Positions 41,823-51,600 of a DNA stretch of 64,000 nt are shown one piece after another. Origin of the DNA: Lactonifactor longoviformis DSM 17459. GTDB taxonomy: Bacteria; Bacillota; Clostridia; Lachnospirales; Lachnospiraceae. The DNA is taken from the NCBI RefSeq assembly GCF_900129135.1, contig NZ_FQVI01000013.1, forward strand, positions 1-64,000, in the 5' to 3' direction. The notes below the pieces were generated by a model, which was not told the origin of the DNA, ran no database searches, and saw nothing but the letters and a program-made list of their open reading frames with translations. Position numbers and translations under genes: made by a program. The first letter of the stretch is position 1; each line of letters starts with the position of its first letter.

Positions 41823-43418
41823 ATGTTTAGGATATTGCTGGCAGATGACGAAGGAATTATGTTGGAATCACTGAAAACCATTATTGAATCGAACTTCAGG
41901 GGCACGGTAGAAATACAGTGTGTGAAAAGCGGAAGGGCTGCCATTGAACTGGCAGAGACCTTCCGGCCGGATATTGTCTTTATGGATATTCAGATGCCGG
42001 GAATCAATGGGATTCATGCGATGCAGGAGATACGCAAATTCCATACATCGGTGCATTTTATCGTAATCTCAGCCTATGATAAGTTTGCCTACGCACAGGA
42101 GGCCATTAATCTTGGCGTTCTGGAGTACCTCACAAAGCCTGTAAACCGTAAGGTAGTCATTGACGTCCTGGTCCGGGCCATGCAGAAGGTAGAGGAAGAG
42201 CGGAGGAAACGGAGCGAGTCCCTGAAAATCCAGGAAAAGCTGGAGACGGTAATTCCTGTGATAGAGAGCGGGTTTATTTACAGCCTTCTGCTGCAGGAGG
42301 GAAGGAACAGGGAAATCGGGAATTACAGGCAGCTTCTGGATGTCAGGGAGGAATACGGATTCATGATGGTGGTCCAGTTTGGGGAAGCAATTACGGAGGG
42401 GGTTCTTACCAATGCTGTGGGGATGAGTGTAAAAGCCCAGTCCTTTTACTCCCAGTTTCGGGAAATTATCAGAGGGTTTTTCTACTGCTGCATCGGACCG
42501 GTGATGTCCAATAAGATAGCTTTGTTTGTACCCTGGGAACAGGAGAGCTTAACATATGACGAGAGGATCCAAATCATAGAGAAGTCCAGGAATATGGTCC
42601 GCCGTCTGGAAAAGGATATAGACGCCAAGTTCAAAGTGGGCATCGGCGGGGTGAAGCCTTTTGAGGAACTTAATGATTCCTATAAAGAGGCATCCAGAGC
42701 ATTGACAGAGAGCAAGGGGCGGGTTGCCCATGTGGAAGACCTGCCCATTGGATGCGGGTATGTGGGGGATTATCCTGCAGATACGGAAAAGAAGCTTTTT
42801 CAGATGATTCTCAGAGGCGATATGGACGGGGCCAGACAGCAGGCAGATCTCTTCTTTGAGTGGATGGTACAGAATTACCCGGACTGCCAGGCGGATATAC
42901 AGATAAAGGTTCTGGAGTTTGTGATGCGGGCGGAGAGAGAGGCGTTTCTCAATGGGGGAATGACGTATGAATTCCGCTACCGGAAGGATTACCTGGAGCA
43001 GGTAACGGGATACTCCAGCTACGAGGGGCTGCGTACCTGGTTTTTGAAGAAAATCACAGAGGTGTGCAGAAATATCACCAGTAAACAGGAGGAACAGACA
43101 GAAGGAATCGTAACCAGGGTAAAGCAGTACATTAACTCCAATTTTCAAAAGGATATTTCTCTGGACGGGGTGTCTGAGATGGTTAACATAAGTCCATATT
43201 ACTTCAGTAAGGTGTTTAAGGAAGAGGCCGGGGAAAACTTTATTGAGTATCTCACCAAGGTAAGAATGGAAAATGCCAAGGAATATCTCAAGAATCCGGA
43301 GCTGAGTGTAAAAGAGATATGTTCCATGTCAGGATACGGTGACCCCAATTATTTTAGCAGAATCTTTAAAAAATACATAGGAGTTACCCCCAGCGAGTAT
43401 AGAGAGAGGTTAGGCTAA
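41823..43418 (+). CDS. Response regulator, YesN-like (receiver plus AraC domain)
   Basis: A 531-residue regulator. The receiver domain (1-120) has phospho-acceptor D55 in DIVFMDIQMPG and the conserved K in LTKPVNRK. A less conserved middle region follows. The C-terminal AraC pair of helix-turn-helices (about 430-530) contains DGVSEMVNISPYYFSKVFKE and GYGDPNYFSRIFKKYIG. It would be phosphorylated by the kinase before it and activate sugar uptake genes. Its stop overlaps the start of the next gene (TAATG). The 13-base motif at 38924 and 44540 may be its target (inference). Confidence 0.93.
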   Translation: MFRILLADDEGIMLESLKTIIESNFRGTVEIQCVKSGRAAIELAETFRPDIVFMDIQMPGINGIHAMQEIRKFHTSVHFIVISAYDKFAYAQEAINLGVLEYLTKPVNRKVVIDVLVRAMQKVEEERRKRSESLKIQEKLETVIPVIESGFIYSLLLQEGRNREIGNYRQLLDVREEYGFMMVVQFGEAITEGVLTNAVGMSVKAQSFYSQFREIIRGFFYCCIGPVMSNKIALFVPWEQESLTYDERIQIIEKSRNMVRRLEKDIDAKFKVGIGGVKPFEELNDSYKEASRALTESKGRVAHVEDLPIGCGYVGDYPADTEKKLFQMILRGDMDGARQQADLFFEWMVQNYPDCQADIQIKVLEFVMRAEREAFLNGGMTYEFRYRKDYLEQVTGYSSYEGLRTWFLKKITEVCRNITSKQEEQTEGIVTRVKQYINSNFQKDISLDGVSEMVNISPYYFSKVFKEEAGENFIEYLTKVRMENAKEYLKNPELSVKEICSMSGYGDPNYFSRIFKKYIGVTPSEYRERLG

Positions 43419-44458
43419 TGAAGAAGGAAAAGAAAATGATAGGACTGTTCCTGCTGCTGGGCATCTGCGCGGCCCTCACCGGATGCGGCAGTGAGGAGAA
43501 GAAGGAGGAACCCGCTCCGCGGGAGAGTAAGGTGAAGATAGGGCTTTGTTTTGACACCTTTGTACTGGAGCGGTGGATACGGGACCGGGATGTGTTCGAG
43601 ACCACAGCGAAGATTCAGGGAGCAGAGGTTAACGTTCAGAACGCCAACGGGGATGTGGATCAGCAGATTTCCCAGATCCGCTACTTTATCAAGAAGAGAA
43701 TGGATGTAATCACCATAATTGCAGTGGACAGCAGCAGTCTGACAGATGTAGTGCAGGAGGCAAAGGATGCGGGAATCAAGGTGATTGCCTATGACAGACT
43801 GATCCGGAATGCGGACGTGGATCTCTATATTTCCTTTGACAATGAACAGGTGGGAAGGCTCATGGGGGAGGCCCTGAAAGAGAGACTGCCGGAAGGGGGC
43901 GATATATTCGCCATTAAAGGGCCCCCGACGGATAATAATGTGAGCCAGGTAGAAAAAGGGTTTTCTGAGGCTATAAAGGGCAGCGGGCTGAATGTGGTCT
44001 ACCAGCAGTACTGTGACGCATGGACCGCGGAGCTGGCCTACGATGCGGTTAGCAGAGGGCTTGAGGCTTACCCGGACGTGGCAGGCATCATGTGCGGCAA
44101 CGACGGGCTGGCCACAGAGGCGGTGAGGGCCCTCACGGAAAACCGTCTGGCAGGTACCGTAGTGGTCACCGGCCAGGATGCGGATCTGAATGCCTGCCAG
44201 AGGATTGTGGAGGGAACACAGGCTATGACTGTGTATAAACCGGTGGAGACCGAGGCAGAGACAGCAGCTGAGTACGCAGTAAAGATGGGGAACGGCATTT
44301 GCGTCAATGTGACAGGTACCATAAACGACGGAACTTTTGATGTTCCGTACATCAGCCTGGATCCCATAGCGGTTACAAAAGAAAATATGCAGACCCAGAT
44401 CATTGACACTAATTTCCATTCAGAGGAAGAGGTCTATCTGAACATTAGAAAAGAATAG
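43418..44458 (+). CDS. Sugar-binding lipoprotein (XylF/ChvE-like), sensor-linked copy
   Basis: A 346-residue lipoprotein: the signal peptide ends at ALTGCGSEE, so the lipidated Cys is about residue 25. The mature part is a type I sugar-binding protein with KIGLCFDTFVLERWIRDRD and IKVIAYDRLIRNADVDLYIS. It is translationally coupled to the response regulator (overlap of one base) and separated from the transporter genes by a terminator at 44481-44510. It may thus work with the sensor rather than the ABC transporter, or with both. Its paralogue is the next gene. Confidence 0.85.
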   Translation: MKKEKKMIGLFLLLGICAALTGCGSEEKKEEPAPRESKVKIGLCFDTFVLERWIRDRDVFETTAKIQGAEVNVQNANGDVDQQISQIRYFIKKRMDVITIIAVDSSSLTDVVQEAKDAGIKVIAYDRLIRNADVDLYISFDNEQVGRLMGEALKERLPEGGDIFAIKGPPTDNNVSQVEKGFSEAIKGSGLNVVYQQYCDAWTAELAYDAVSRGLEAYPDVAGIMCGNDGLATEAVRALTENRLAGTVVVTGQDADLNACQRIVEGTQAMTVYKPVETEAETAAEYAVKMGNGICVNVTGTINDGTFDVPYISLDPIAVTKENMQTQIIDTNFHSEEEVYLNIRKE

Positions 44459-44480
44459 CACATAGTATTTTTTTACCACA

Positions 44481-44510
44481 AAAATGTCCTGTTGACACGG
44501 GGCATTTTTT
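44481..44510 (+). terminator. Terminator between sensing and uptake gene groups
   Basis: AAAATGTCCTG pairs (with G-T pairs) with CACGGGGCATTTT and is followed by a run of T. It splits the sensor genes from the transport genes and is followed by a new promoter region. Confidence 0.6.
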
Positions 44511-44539
44511 TATTATGGCAATAAAGTGCAGGATGTCGT

Positions 44540-44552
44540 AAAAAAGTCCTAT
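44540..44552 (+). promoter_or_regulatory. Shared motif, second copy, upstream of the ABC operon
   Basis: An exact second copy of AAAAAAGTCCTAT lies 61 bases ahead of the binding-protein gene. TATAGT-like -10 sequence (GATATAGTTTAG) follows about 20 bases later, which fits an activator site next to the -35 position. Confidence 0.45.
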
Positions 44553-44613
44553 AGATCCTGTGATATAGTTTAGACATAACAAAAAACAAATACATTTGGG
44601 AGGTAAGTAAAGA

Positions 44614-45774
44614 ATGAAAAAGAGAGTAGTCAGTATTTTATTATCAACCATGGTAGTCGCAGGACTATTTGCAGGCTGTGGAACTTCGGGCGATGACAGT
44701 TCAAGCGCAAGCTCCTCTGATACAAAGACGGAGGCACCTGCTGAAGATAAGGCAGACGACGCCAAAGAGGCTTCTGATACCGCTGCACCGGCCGGCGGAA
44801 ACATTGTAGGCGTGGTAATGCCCACAAAGGATCTCCAGCGCTGGAACCAGGACGGACAGAATATGGAGCAGCAGCTGAAGGACGCAGGGTACGAAGTAGA
44901 CATTCAGTACTCCAACAACGACATTGCCACACAGGTATCTCAGATTGAAACCATGATATCCAACGGCGTAAATGTTCTGGTAATTGCCTCCATTGACGGA
45001 GAGTCCCTGGGCACCCCGCTGGAAAAGGCAAAAGAAGCAGGCATTCCTGTAATTTCCTATGACCGTTTGATTATGAACTCCGATGCAATCTCTTATTATG
45101 CAACCTTTGACAACTATATGGTAGGCCAGAAACAGGGCGAGTACATTAAGGAAGCGCTGGATCTGGAAAATGCAGAGGGACCGTTTAATCTGGAAATCGT
45201 AACCGGTGACCCGGGAGACAACAATGCACAGTTCTTCTACGGAGGAGCCATGGATGTGCTTCAGCCTTACATTGACTCCGGCAAATTAGTAGTACCTTCC
45301 GGACAGATTGAATTCGCAAAGGTTGCTACTGCTGACTGGTCTACAGAGAAAGCACAGAACCGTATGGACACTATTATTTCCGGTAATTACTCTGACGGAA
45401 CAAACCTTGACGCAGTTCTCTGCTCTAACGACTCTACTTCTCTGGGCGTACAGAATGCTCTGGCATCCTCCTACACAGGAGAATATCCGGTAATCACCGG
45501 ACAGGATTGTGATGTTGCCAATGTGAAGAACTTAATCGCAGGAAAGCAGTCTATGGACATCTTCAAGGATACCCGTGACCTGGCAAACCAGACCGTTAAG
45601 ATGGTAGACGCTATTATGCAGGGCAAAGAAGCAGAAGTAAACGATACAGAATCCTATGACAACGGCACAGGCGTTATCCCAACCTATCTTTGCGAGCCAA
45701 AGGTTTGTACAGTTGATAACTATAAAGACCTGCTGATTGATTCCGGATACTATACAGAAGATGATTTAAAATAA
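44614..45774 (+). CDS. ABC transporter sugar-binding lipoprotein (XylF/ChvE family)
   Basis: A 386-residue lipoprotein with signal peptide and lipobox FAGCGTSG (Cys about residue 22), a Ser/Asp/Ala-rich linker to about residue 60, then the type I binding fold. GVVMPTKDLQRWNQDGQNME and PVISYDRLIMNSDAISYYAT match multiple-sugar/xylose-binding proteins. Its ATPase and permease follow. A stable hairpin (45787-45814) after its stop would favour this gene's message over the rest, as usual for binding proteins. A pentose or a monomer released by the GH43 enzyme is the likely ligand (inference). Confidence 0.9.
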   Translation: MKKRVVSILLSTMVVAGLFAGCGTSGDDSSSASSSDTKTEAPAEDKADDAKEASDTAAPAGGNIVGVVMPTKDLQRWNQDGQNMEQQLKDAGYEVDIQYSNNDIATQVSQIETMISNGVNVLVIASIDGESLGTPLEKAKEAGIPVISYDRLIMNSDAISYYATFDNYMVGQKQGEYIKEALDLENAEGPFNLEIVTGDPGDNNAQFFYGGAMDVLQPYIDSGKLVVPSGQIEFAKVATADWSTEKAQNRMDTIISGNYSDGTNLDAVLCSNDSTSLGVQNALASSYTGEYPVITGQDCDVANVKNLIAGKQSMDIFKDTRDLANQTVKMVDAIMQGKEAEVNDTESYDNGTGVIPTYLCEPKVCTVDNYKDLLIDSGYYTEDDLK

Positions 45775-45786
45775 ACATTACTTCAG

Positions 45787-45814
45787 GTACAGGCGGGCAT
45801 ATACCCGCCTGTAC
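45787..45814 (+). promoter_or_regulatory. Intercistronic stabilising hairpin
   Basis: GTACAGGCGGG and CCCGCCTGTAC form a perfect eleven-base-pair stem with loop CATATA, placed 12 bases after the binding-protein stop. It lacks a T-run. Such hairpins protect the upstream message and lower the expression of downstream ABC genes. Confidence 0.6.
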
Positions 45815-45840
45815 TAAATGATAGAAAAGGAGGGAGACAA

Positions 45841-47379
45841 TTGGCAAAGATACTTTTGGAAATGAAAAATATCACCAAGACATTCCCTGGCGTAAAGGCG
45901 CTGGACAATGTAAACCTGAAGGTCGAAGAAGGCGAGATCCACGCGCTGGTTGGTGAAAACGGAGCGGGGAAATCCACTCTGATGAATGTATTAAGCGGTA
46001 TTTATCCCCACGGATCCTATGAGGGAGACATTATCTATGACGGGGAAGTATGCAAATTCAATAAAATTAAAGACAGTGAATCAAAGGGAATCGTAATTAT
46101 CCATCAGGAACTGGCTCTGATCCCATATATGACCATCGGAGAGAATATGTACCTGGGGAATGAAAAAGGAAAAAAAGCAGCCATAGACTGGAATGAAACG
46201 TATGGAGAAGCTGACAAATATCTGAGAACGGTAGGTTTGCAGGAGTCCTCCAGAACACTGATCAAGGATATTGGTGTGGGCAAGCAGCAGCTGGTAGAAA
46301 TTGCAAAAGCACTGGCAAAAAAGGCGAGACTGCTGATACTGGATGAACCTACGGCTTCCCTGAATGAAGCCGACTCAAAAGCCCTTCTGGACTTAATGCT
46401 GAAGTTCAAGAAGGAAGGCATGACTTCGATTATAATCTCTCATAAATTAAATGAGATTGCATATGTGGCAGATAAAATTACCGTCATCCGTGACGGAAGT
46501 ACCATTGAAACCCTGGATAAAAGCAAGGATGATATTTCTGAGGACCGTATCATTAAGGGTATGGTAGGAAGGGAGATGACCGACAGGTTCCCGAAGCGGG
46601 AGAATACAGTTAAGCCCGAGGTTCTTCTGGAGGTAAAGGACTGGACCGTACACCACCCTCTGTATTCTGAACGGAAGGTTTGTGACGGTGTATCTATGAA
46701 AGTACATAAGGGAGAAGTGGTGGGCATCGCCGGTCTTATGGGCGCAGGCAGAACAGAGCTTGGCATGAGCGTGTTCGGAAAAAGCTACGGCTCACAGATC
46801 AGCGGACAGCTCTATCTAAACGGAGAGGAAGTGCACCTGAACAATGTCCGCCAGGCCATAGGAAAGAAACTGGCCTATGTCACAGAGGACAGAAAAGGAA
46901 ACGGCTTGATCCTTTCGAACCCTATTAAAATTAATACAACCCTTGCCAATCTGAAGGCAGTCAGCAGTCACGGGGTAATTGACCGGGATAAGGAATACCA
47001 GGCGGCTGTGGAGTACAAAGAGAAGCTGAATACAAAATGCCCTACGGTAGAGCAGAATGTGGGCAACTTAAGCGGCGGAAACCAGCAGAAGGTACTGCTG
47101 GCCAAGTGGATGTTTGCCCAGCCGGATGTCCTGATCCTGGATGAACCTACCAGGGGAATCGACGTGGGGGCCAAGTATGAGATTTACTGTATCATTAACG
47201 ATTTGGTGGCGGCGGGCAAGTCCGTAATCATGATATCCTCTGAGCTGCCGGAGGTACTGGGGATGTCGGACCGCATCTACGTTATGAACGAAGGTAAGAT
47301 GGTGGGAGAACTGCGGCGGGAAGAGGCATCCCAGGAGGTCATCATGGCCCGCATCTTGAAATCAAGCAAAGGAGAGTAG
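45841..47379 (+). CDS. Sugar ABC transporter ATP-binding protein (XylG/MglA type, two NBDs)
   Basis: A 512-residue protein with two fused nucleotide-binding domains. The first has Walker [10 protein letters not shown] (about 40), signature [20 protein letters not shown] and Walker [11 protein letters not shown]; the second has a degenerate Walker A ([10 protein letters not shown]), signature [14 protein letters not shown] and Walker [11 protein letters not shown]. This is the CUT2 family plan (xylose, ribose, galactose). The start is a TTG at 45841 with GGAGGGAGACAA upstream. It follows the binding-protein gene and precedes the permease gene by three bases. Confidence 0.93.
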   Translation: MAKILLEMKNITKTFPGVKALDNVNLKVEEGEIHALVGENGAGKSTLMNVLSGIYPHGSYEGDIIYDGEVCKFNKIKDSESKGIVIIHQELALIPYMTIGENMYLGNEKGKKAAIDWNETYGEADKYLRTVGLQESSRTLIKDIGVGKQQLVEIAKALAKKARLLILDEPTASLNEADSKALLDLMLKFKKEGMTSIIISHKLNEIAYVADKITVIRDGSTIETLDKSKDDISEDRIIKGMVGREMTDRFPKRENTVKPEVLLEVKDWTVHHPLYSERKVCDGVSMKVHKGEVVGIAGLMGAGRTELGMSVFGKSYGSQISGQLYLNGEEVHLNNVRQAIGKKLAYVTEDRKGNGLILSNPIKINTTLANLKAVSSHGVIDRDKEYQAAVEYKEKLNTKCPTVEQNVGNLSGGNQQKVLLAKWMFAQPDVLILDEPTRGIDVGAKYEIYCIINDLVAAGKSVIMISSELPEVLGMSDRIYVMNEGKMVGELRREEASQEVIMARILKSSKGE

Positions 47380-47382
47380 ACA

Positions 47383-48543
47383 ATGGATAAAGCAAAAGTT
47401 TCAGTAGTTGTAAAAAAATATACCATGGTAATTGCTTTAATACTGGTAACACTGTTTTTTACCTGGAAAACCGGGGGGAAGATGCTGCTTCCCCAGAACG
47501 TGACGAACCTGATAGCCCAGAATGCCTATGTATTCATCCTTGCAACCGGTATGCTGCTGTGCATTCTCACAGGAGGAAACATCGATCTGTCTGTGGGATC
47601 CGTAGTGTGCTTTGTGGGAGCAGTGGGCGGTTCACTGATGGTAAACAAACACGTTAACACGTATCTGGCGATTCTTATTATGCTGGGTGTGGGCCTTCTA
47701 ATCGGAGCGTGGCAGGGATTCTGGATCGCTTACGTGCGGATACCGCCTTTCATTGTGACACTGGCCGGGATGCTCATCTTCCGGGGACTGTCCAACGTTG
47801 TGCTGGACGGACTGACCATTGCGCCTATGCCGGATAATTATCTGGAATTGTTCAACAATTATGTGGTAAACCCATTGGGAGGAAACGGGATTAATCTCAC
47901 TTGTATGCTGGCAGGGGTTCTGGCCTGCGTGATTTATCTGGTGGTTGTATTTAACGGAAGACGAAGCAGGACAAAAAAGGGATATGAGACAGAACCTATG
48001 GCAGGCGTTGTGGTTAAGTCTGTAATTATATGTGCAGTCATCTTTGCGTTTATGTTCCGTCTGGCACAGTACAAGGGAATTCCTAATGTACTTGTGTGGG
48101 TGCTGGTGGTAATTCTGGTGTACGCGTATATCACCTCTAAGACAACCATCGGCCGTTACTTCTATGCGGTGGGAGGCAATGAAAAAGCCACCAAACTCTC
48201 CGGAATTAACACGGACAACGTATACTTTATGGCATACCTGAATATGGGATTCCTGTCTGCCATGGCAGCCCTGGTAACCATTGCCCGTCTGAATTCAGCG
48301 AATCCTACGGCAGGTACCAACTATGAGATGGATGCCATCGGTTCCTGTTTCATTGGCGGAGCCTCCGCATACGGCGGAACCGGAACAGTACCCGGGGTCA
48401 TCATCGGCGCAACTCTGATGGGCGTAATTAACCTGGGTATGAACATCATGGGAGTTGATTCCAACTACCAAAAGGTGGTAAAAGGGCTTGTGCTTCTGGC
48501 AGCGGTAATCTTTGACGTAGTCAGCAAGAAAAAGTCGCAGTAA
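47383..48543 (+). CDS. Sugar ABC transporter permease (XylH type)
   Basis: A 386-residue membrane protein with about ten helices. ILTGGNIDLSVGSVVCFVGA and YFYAVGGNEKATKLSGINTD, the EAA-like loop of CUT2 permeases, and SCFIGGASAYGGTGTVPGVI are diagnostic. The CUT2 permease works as a homodimer with the fused ATPase. It is the last transporter gene; a terminator at about 48591-48648 separates it from the glycosidase gene. Confidence 0.92.
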   Translation: MDKAKVSVVVKKYTMVIALILVTLFFTWKTGGKMLLPQNVTNLIAQNAYVFILATGMLLCILTGGNIDLSVGSVVCFVGAVGGSLMVNKHVNTYLAILIMLGVGLLIGAWQGFWIAYVRIPPFIVTLAGMLIFRGLSNVVLDGLTIAPMPDNYLELFNNYVVNPLGGNGINLTCMLAGVLACVIYLVVVFNGRRSRTKKGYETEPMAGVVVKSVIICAVIFAFMFRLAQYKGIPNVLVWVLVVILVYAYITSKTTIGRYFYAVGGNEKATKLSGINTDNVYFMAYLNMGFLSAMAALVTIARLNSANPTAGTNYEMDAIGSCFIGGASAYGGTGTVPGVIIGATLMGVINLGMNIMGVDSNYQKVVKGLVLLAAVIFDVVSKKKSQ

Positions 48544-48590
48544 TATAGAGTGAACGGACATACGGCTGTTGCCGTATAGAGGTAGAGACA

Positions 48591-48648
48591 AAAAATGCCG
48601 GCATTGCAGCAGCGCGAAGGGAGGTGGAACTGCAGCCGGTGTTTTTTT
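48591..48648 (+). terminator. Imperfect terminator or attenuator before the GH43 gene
   Basis: AAAAAATGCCGGCATTGCAG pairs with CTGCAGCCGGTGTTTTTTT around a 19-base loop; the T-run follows directly. The glycosidase gene starts 26 bases later, so read-through into it would be limited, or it has its own control. Confidence 0.55.
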
Positions 48649-48673
48649 ATAGTATGAGGAGAAAGGAGAAAAT

Positions 48674-51600
48674 ATGGGAAGAAGTATTAAGAATGTATTT
48701 TTAGGTATCATCGCGGCTGCAGGTACGGCAATGGCGGTTCCGTCTCTGACAGTGGAAGCGGCCAATCCGCTTTTGCCACTGGATGAGTATATCCCGGATG
48801 TGGAGGCAAAGGTGTTCACAAATGAGAAGGGGGAGGAGCGCCTCTATCTGTATGGTTCGCATGATGATTATAACTCCGGAACCTGGTGCTCTTACCAGTA
48901 CAGAGTGTGGTCTGCTCCTCTGGAGGATCTGGAGGACTGGACGGATCACGGGGTTTCCTTTGCCTCAAGAAAGGGAGAGGGGTATTTCTGGGAGGGACAG
49001 GACACAGACGGTGTGGACTGGAGCGATACACAGCTCTATGCACCCGATGTGTGCAAAATCGGCGATACCTATTATCTGGTTACCTGCAATGCCGGGGGAC
49101 CGGCTCTGGGTATGGCAACAAGCAAGAACCCGGAAGGGCCATTCAGCCCTGCCAAGAAAATTCTGTATGATGACGGCACTGAGACGAGCAATATCGATCC
49201 CAGCCTTTATACCGAAGGTGAGGGAGAGAATCAGAAGGTCTATCTTGTCTGGGGGCAGACAACCTCATTCGGCGGGCAGGGACTGCTGGGGGCAGAACTG
49301 ATCAAAGATGAGAATGGTTTGTATACCGTGGTGAAAAAGGATACCCAGAAGGTGCTGTTCGGAGCAGGCAATGACGGCTTTGGATACTATGAGGGACCGT
49401 CCCTTAAGAAAATAAACGGAAAATATTACATCCTTTATCCGTCCAACAAAGGCAAAGGGGTTCACATGATGTCCTATGCCATAGCAGATGAGCCTCTCGG
49501 CCCATATACATTCGGAGGAAATATTCTGGATAATGACGGCTGCGATCTGGCAGGGGGCAATAACCACGGCTCTTTCTGCAAAATAAAGGATCAGTGGTAC
49601 CTCTTCTACCACAGGGGCTTTGGCAACAGCAATATGAGGCGAAAGGTCTGTGCGGAGAAAATTTACTTTGATGAAAATGGAAAAATAGGGGATATCAATG
49701 GGAATATGGTGCAGATGACTAACCATGGACTGGGCGGGCCTCTGAGTCCCTATGAAAAAGTAGAGGCTGCCTATGCCACTCACGTGAGAATGGACGGCTA
49801 TCCTTCGGGCTGCTATCTCTCCGAACAGGCAGCGGATCTGCATCCTCTGATAAATATTACAGACGGGAACTGTGTGGAATACAGGGACTTTGACTTTGGA
49901 ACCACGGATCAGGATCTTCAGTTCACCGCACGGTTAAAGGCTAAGTCAGGGGGAAGCATAGATATTGTACTGGATGATCCAGAAAATGCACCTATAGGTA
50001 CCGTAATCGTAGGCTCTCTGGCTTCCTCCGAATGGACAGAGTTCACGGCCCCTGTCTCCAAAGTCCAGGGAATTCATACCGTTTACCTCAAATTCCACAG
50101 TCAGAGCAGTGAAAAGATATGTGAGATGGAATCCTTCCGGTTCTCTGAGAGAAATGCAATGTTTTCAGAGACATTTGACGGGGATTTAAGAGCCTGGAAA
50201 AATAAAGCGAATTCCAGAATAATCGGCGGGTCACTCCAGTTAATGAATAATACCAGTATGACAGCCCGCGAAGGAATTGATTGGAAGAACTATAGTTTCG
50301 AAGCTAATGTGAAACTGGAAGATCAGGCAGCGGGGCTGACCTTTAGAAAATCAGATGATAAGAACTATTATCTCCTGCTAATGGGAGAGAACGGTCTGGA
50401 ACTGAAAAAGTCAGTAAATGGCACGGAAACCACAGTTGGGAGTATGGAACAGGCCATAGATCCGGGCCAGTATACCAGAGTAAAGATAGAATGCTGCAAT
50501 GAGTGGATCACCGTGTATGTGAACGGAGCTAAGAAAGGCGAATTCCGTGATTATTCTCTGCAGTCAGGTACAGTTGGATTCTATCAGCCTGAGGGAAGTA
50601 TGGCTTCTTATGACGATGTGGCGGTCATGGATACCATTGCAAGAGTAGACAAAATAGAGATCAACGGTATGCCTTTAACGGAATTCACAGGAGATGTAAA
50701 GACATATTCGGTGCCGGCAGACGGCGGCGGGGCAGTTCCTTTTGTGAAGGCTTACTCTACAGCGGCCAAAGTCAGCGTGGAACAGGCCCAGGCGGTGCCC
50801 GGTTCTGCCAAAGTGACGTTTGATGACGGGGAGAATACCGCAGAATACGAAATCAAGTTCTACACCAGTGACAAGGTACAGAGCGATGACTTTACCCGAG
50901 ACAGCGTTGGTGAGTTCTGGCAGATAGTAAATCCAAACGAAGCCAATGTTACATATGAGCAGAATAAAGGACTGACCATACAGACGGAAGGCGGGGATCT
51001 GGGAAATCAGTCTAACCCTGCAAAGAATCTGTTTCTGCAGAACGCAAACAGTGACTGGACGATAGAAACAGTGCTGAGTGCGAATCCCGCTTTTGATCTC
51101 ATCGGCGGAAACTGGCCCTCAGCCGGCCTGGTAGCCTATGGGGACGATTCCCATTATGTGAAGCTGGTATACCTTCCCAACGGCGTGGAATTAAATACTG
51201 GTGACGGGGACAAGCAGCAGATCGGAGTCAGCTTAACGGATCCCAACCAAAAATTAAGACTGAAATTAGAGAAGTCAGGCAATACCTACACGGGGTACTA
51301 TGCCCTGGGAGAGACAGGGGAATATAAAACCTTCAGCAGCAGGCGCAGTATGAGCTCTGACCATGTAAAAGCCGGCTTAATGACCACCGGATTCATGGCT
51401 TCCGGCAATCAGACAAAGGTCACCTTCCATAGCTTTACAGCCGCAAACGGCAGTTCATCAGCTCTGCCTGAGCTAGTACCGGCAGAAGGGGTTGCAGCCG
51501 ATCAGGATGCTATAGAGCTGACCACGGGAGATACTGTCTCACTGAACGCATCTGTCACACCTCAGAATGCGACTTATAAGGATGTGGTATGGAGTATTAC

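Noticed and set aside
43415-44419. 334-codon minus-strand frame opposite the second sugar-binding lipoprotein
   Set aside because: It mirrors a clear lipoprotein gene with signal peptide and ribosome site; its own translation shows no family features.
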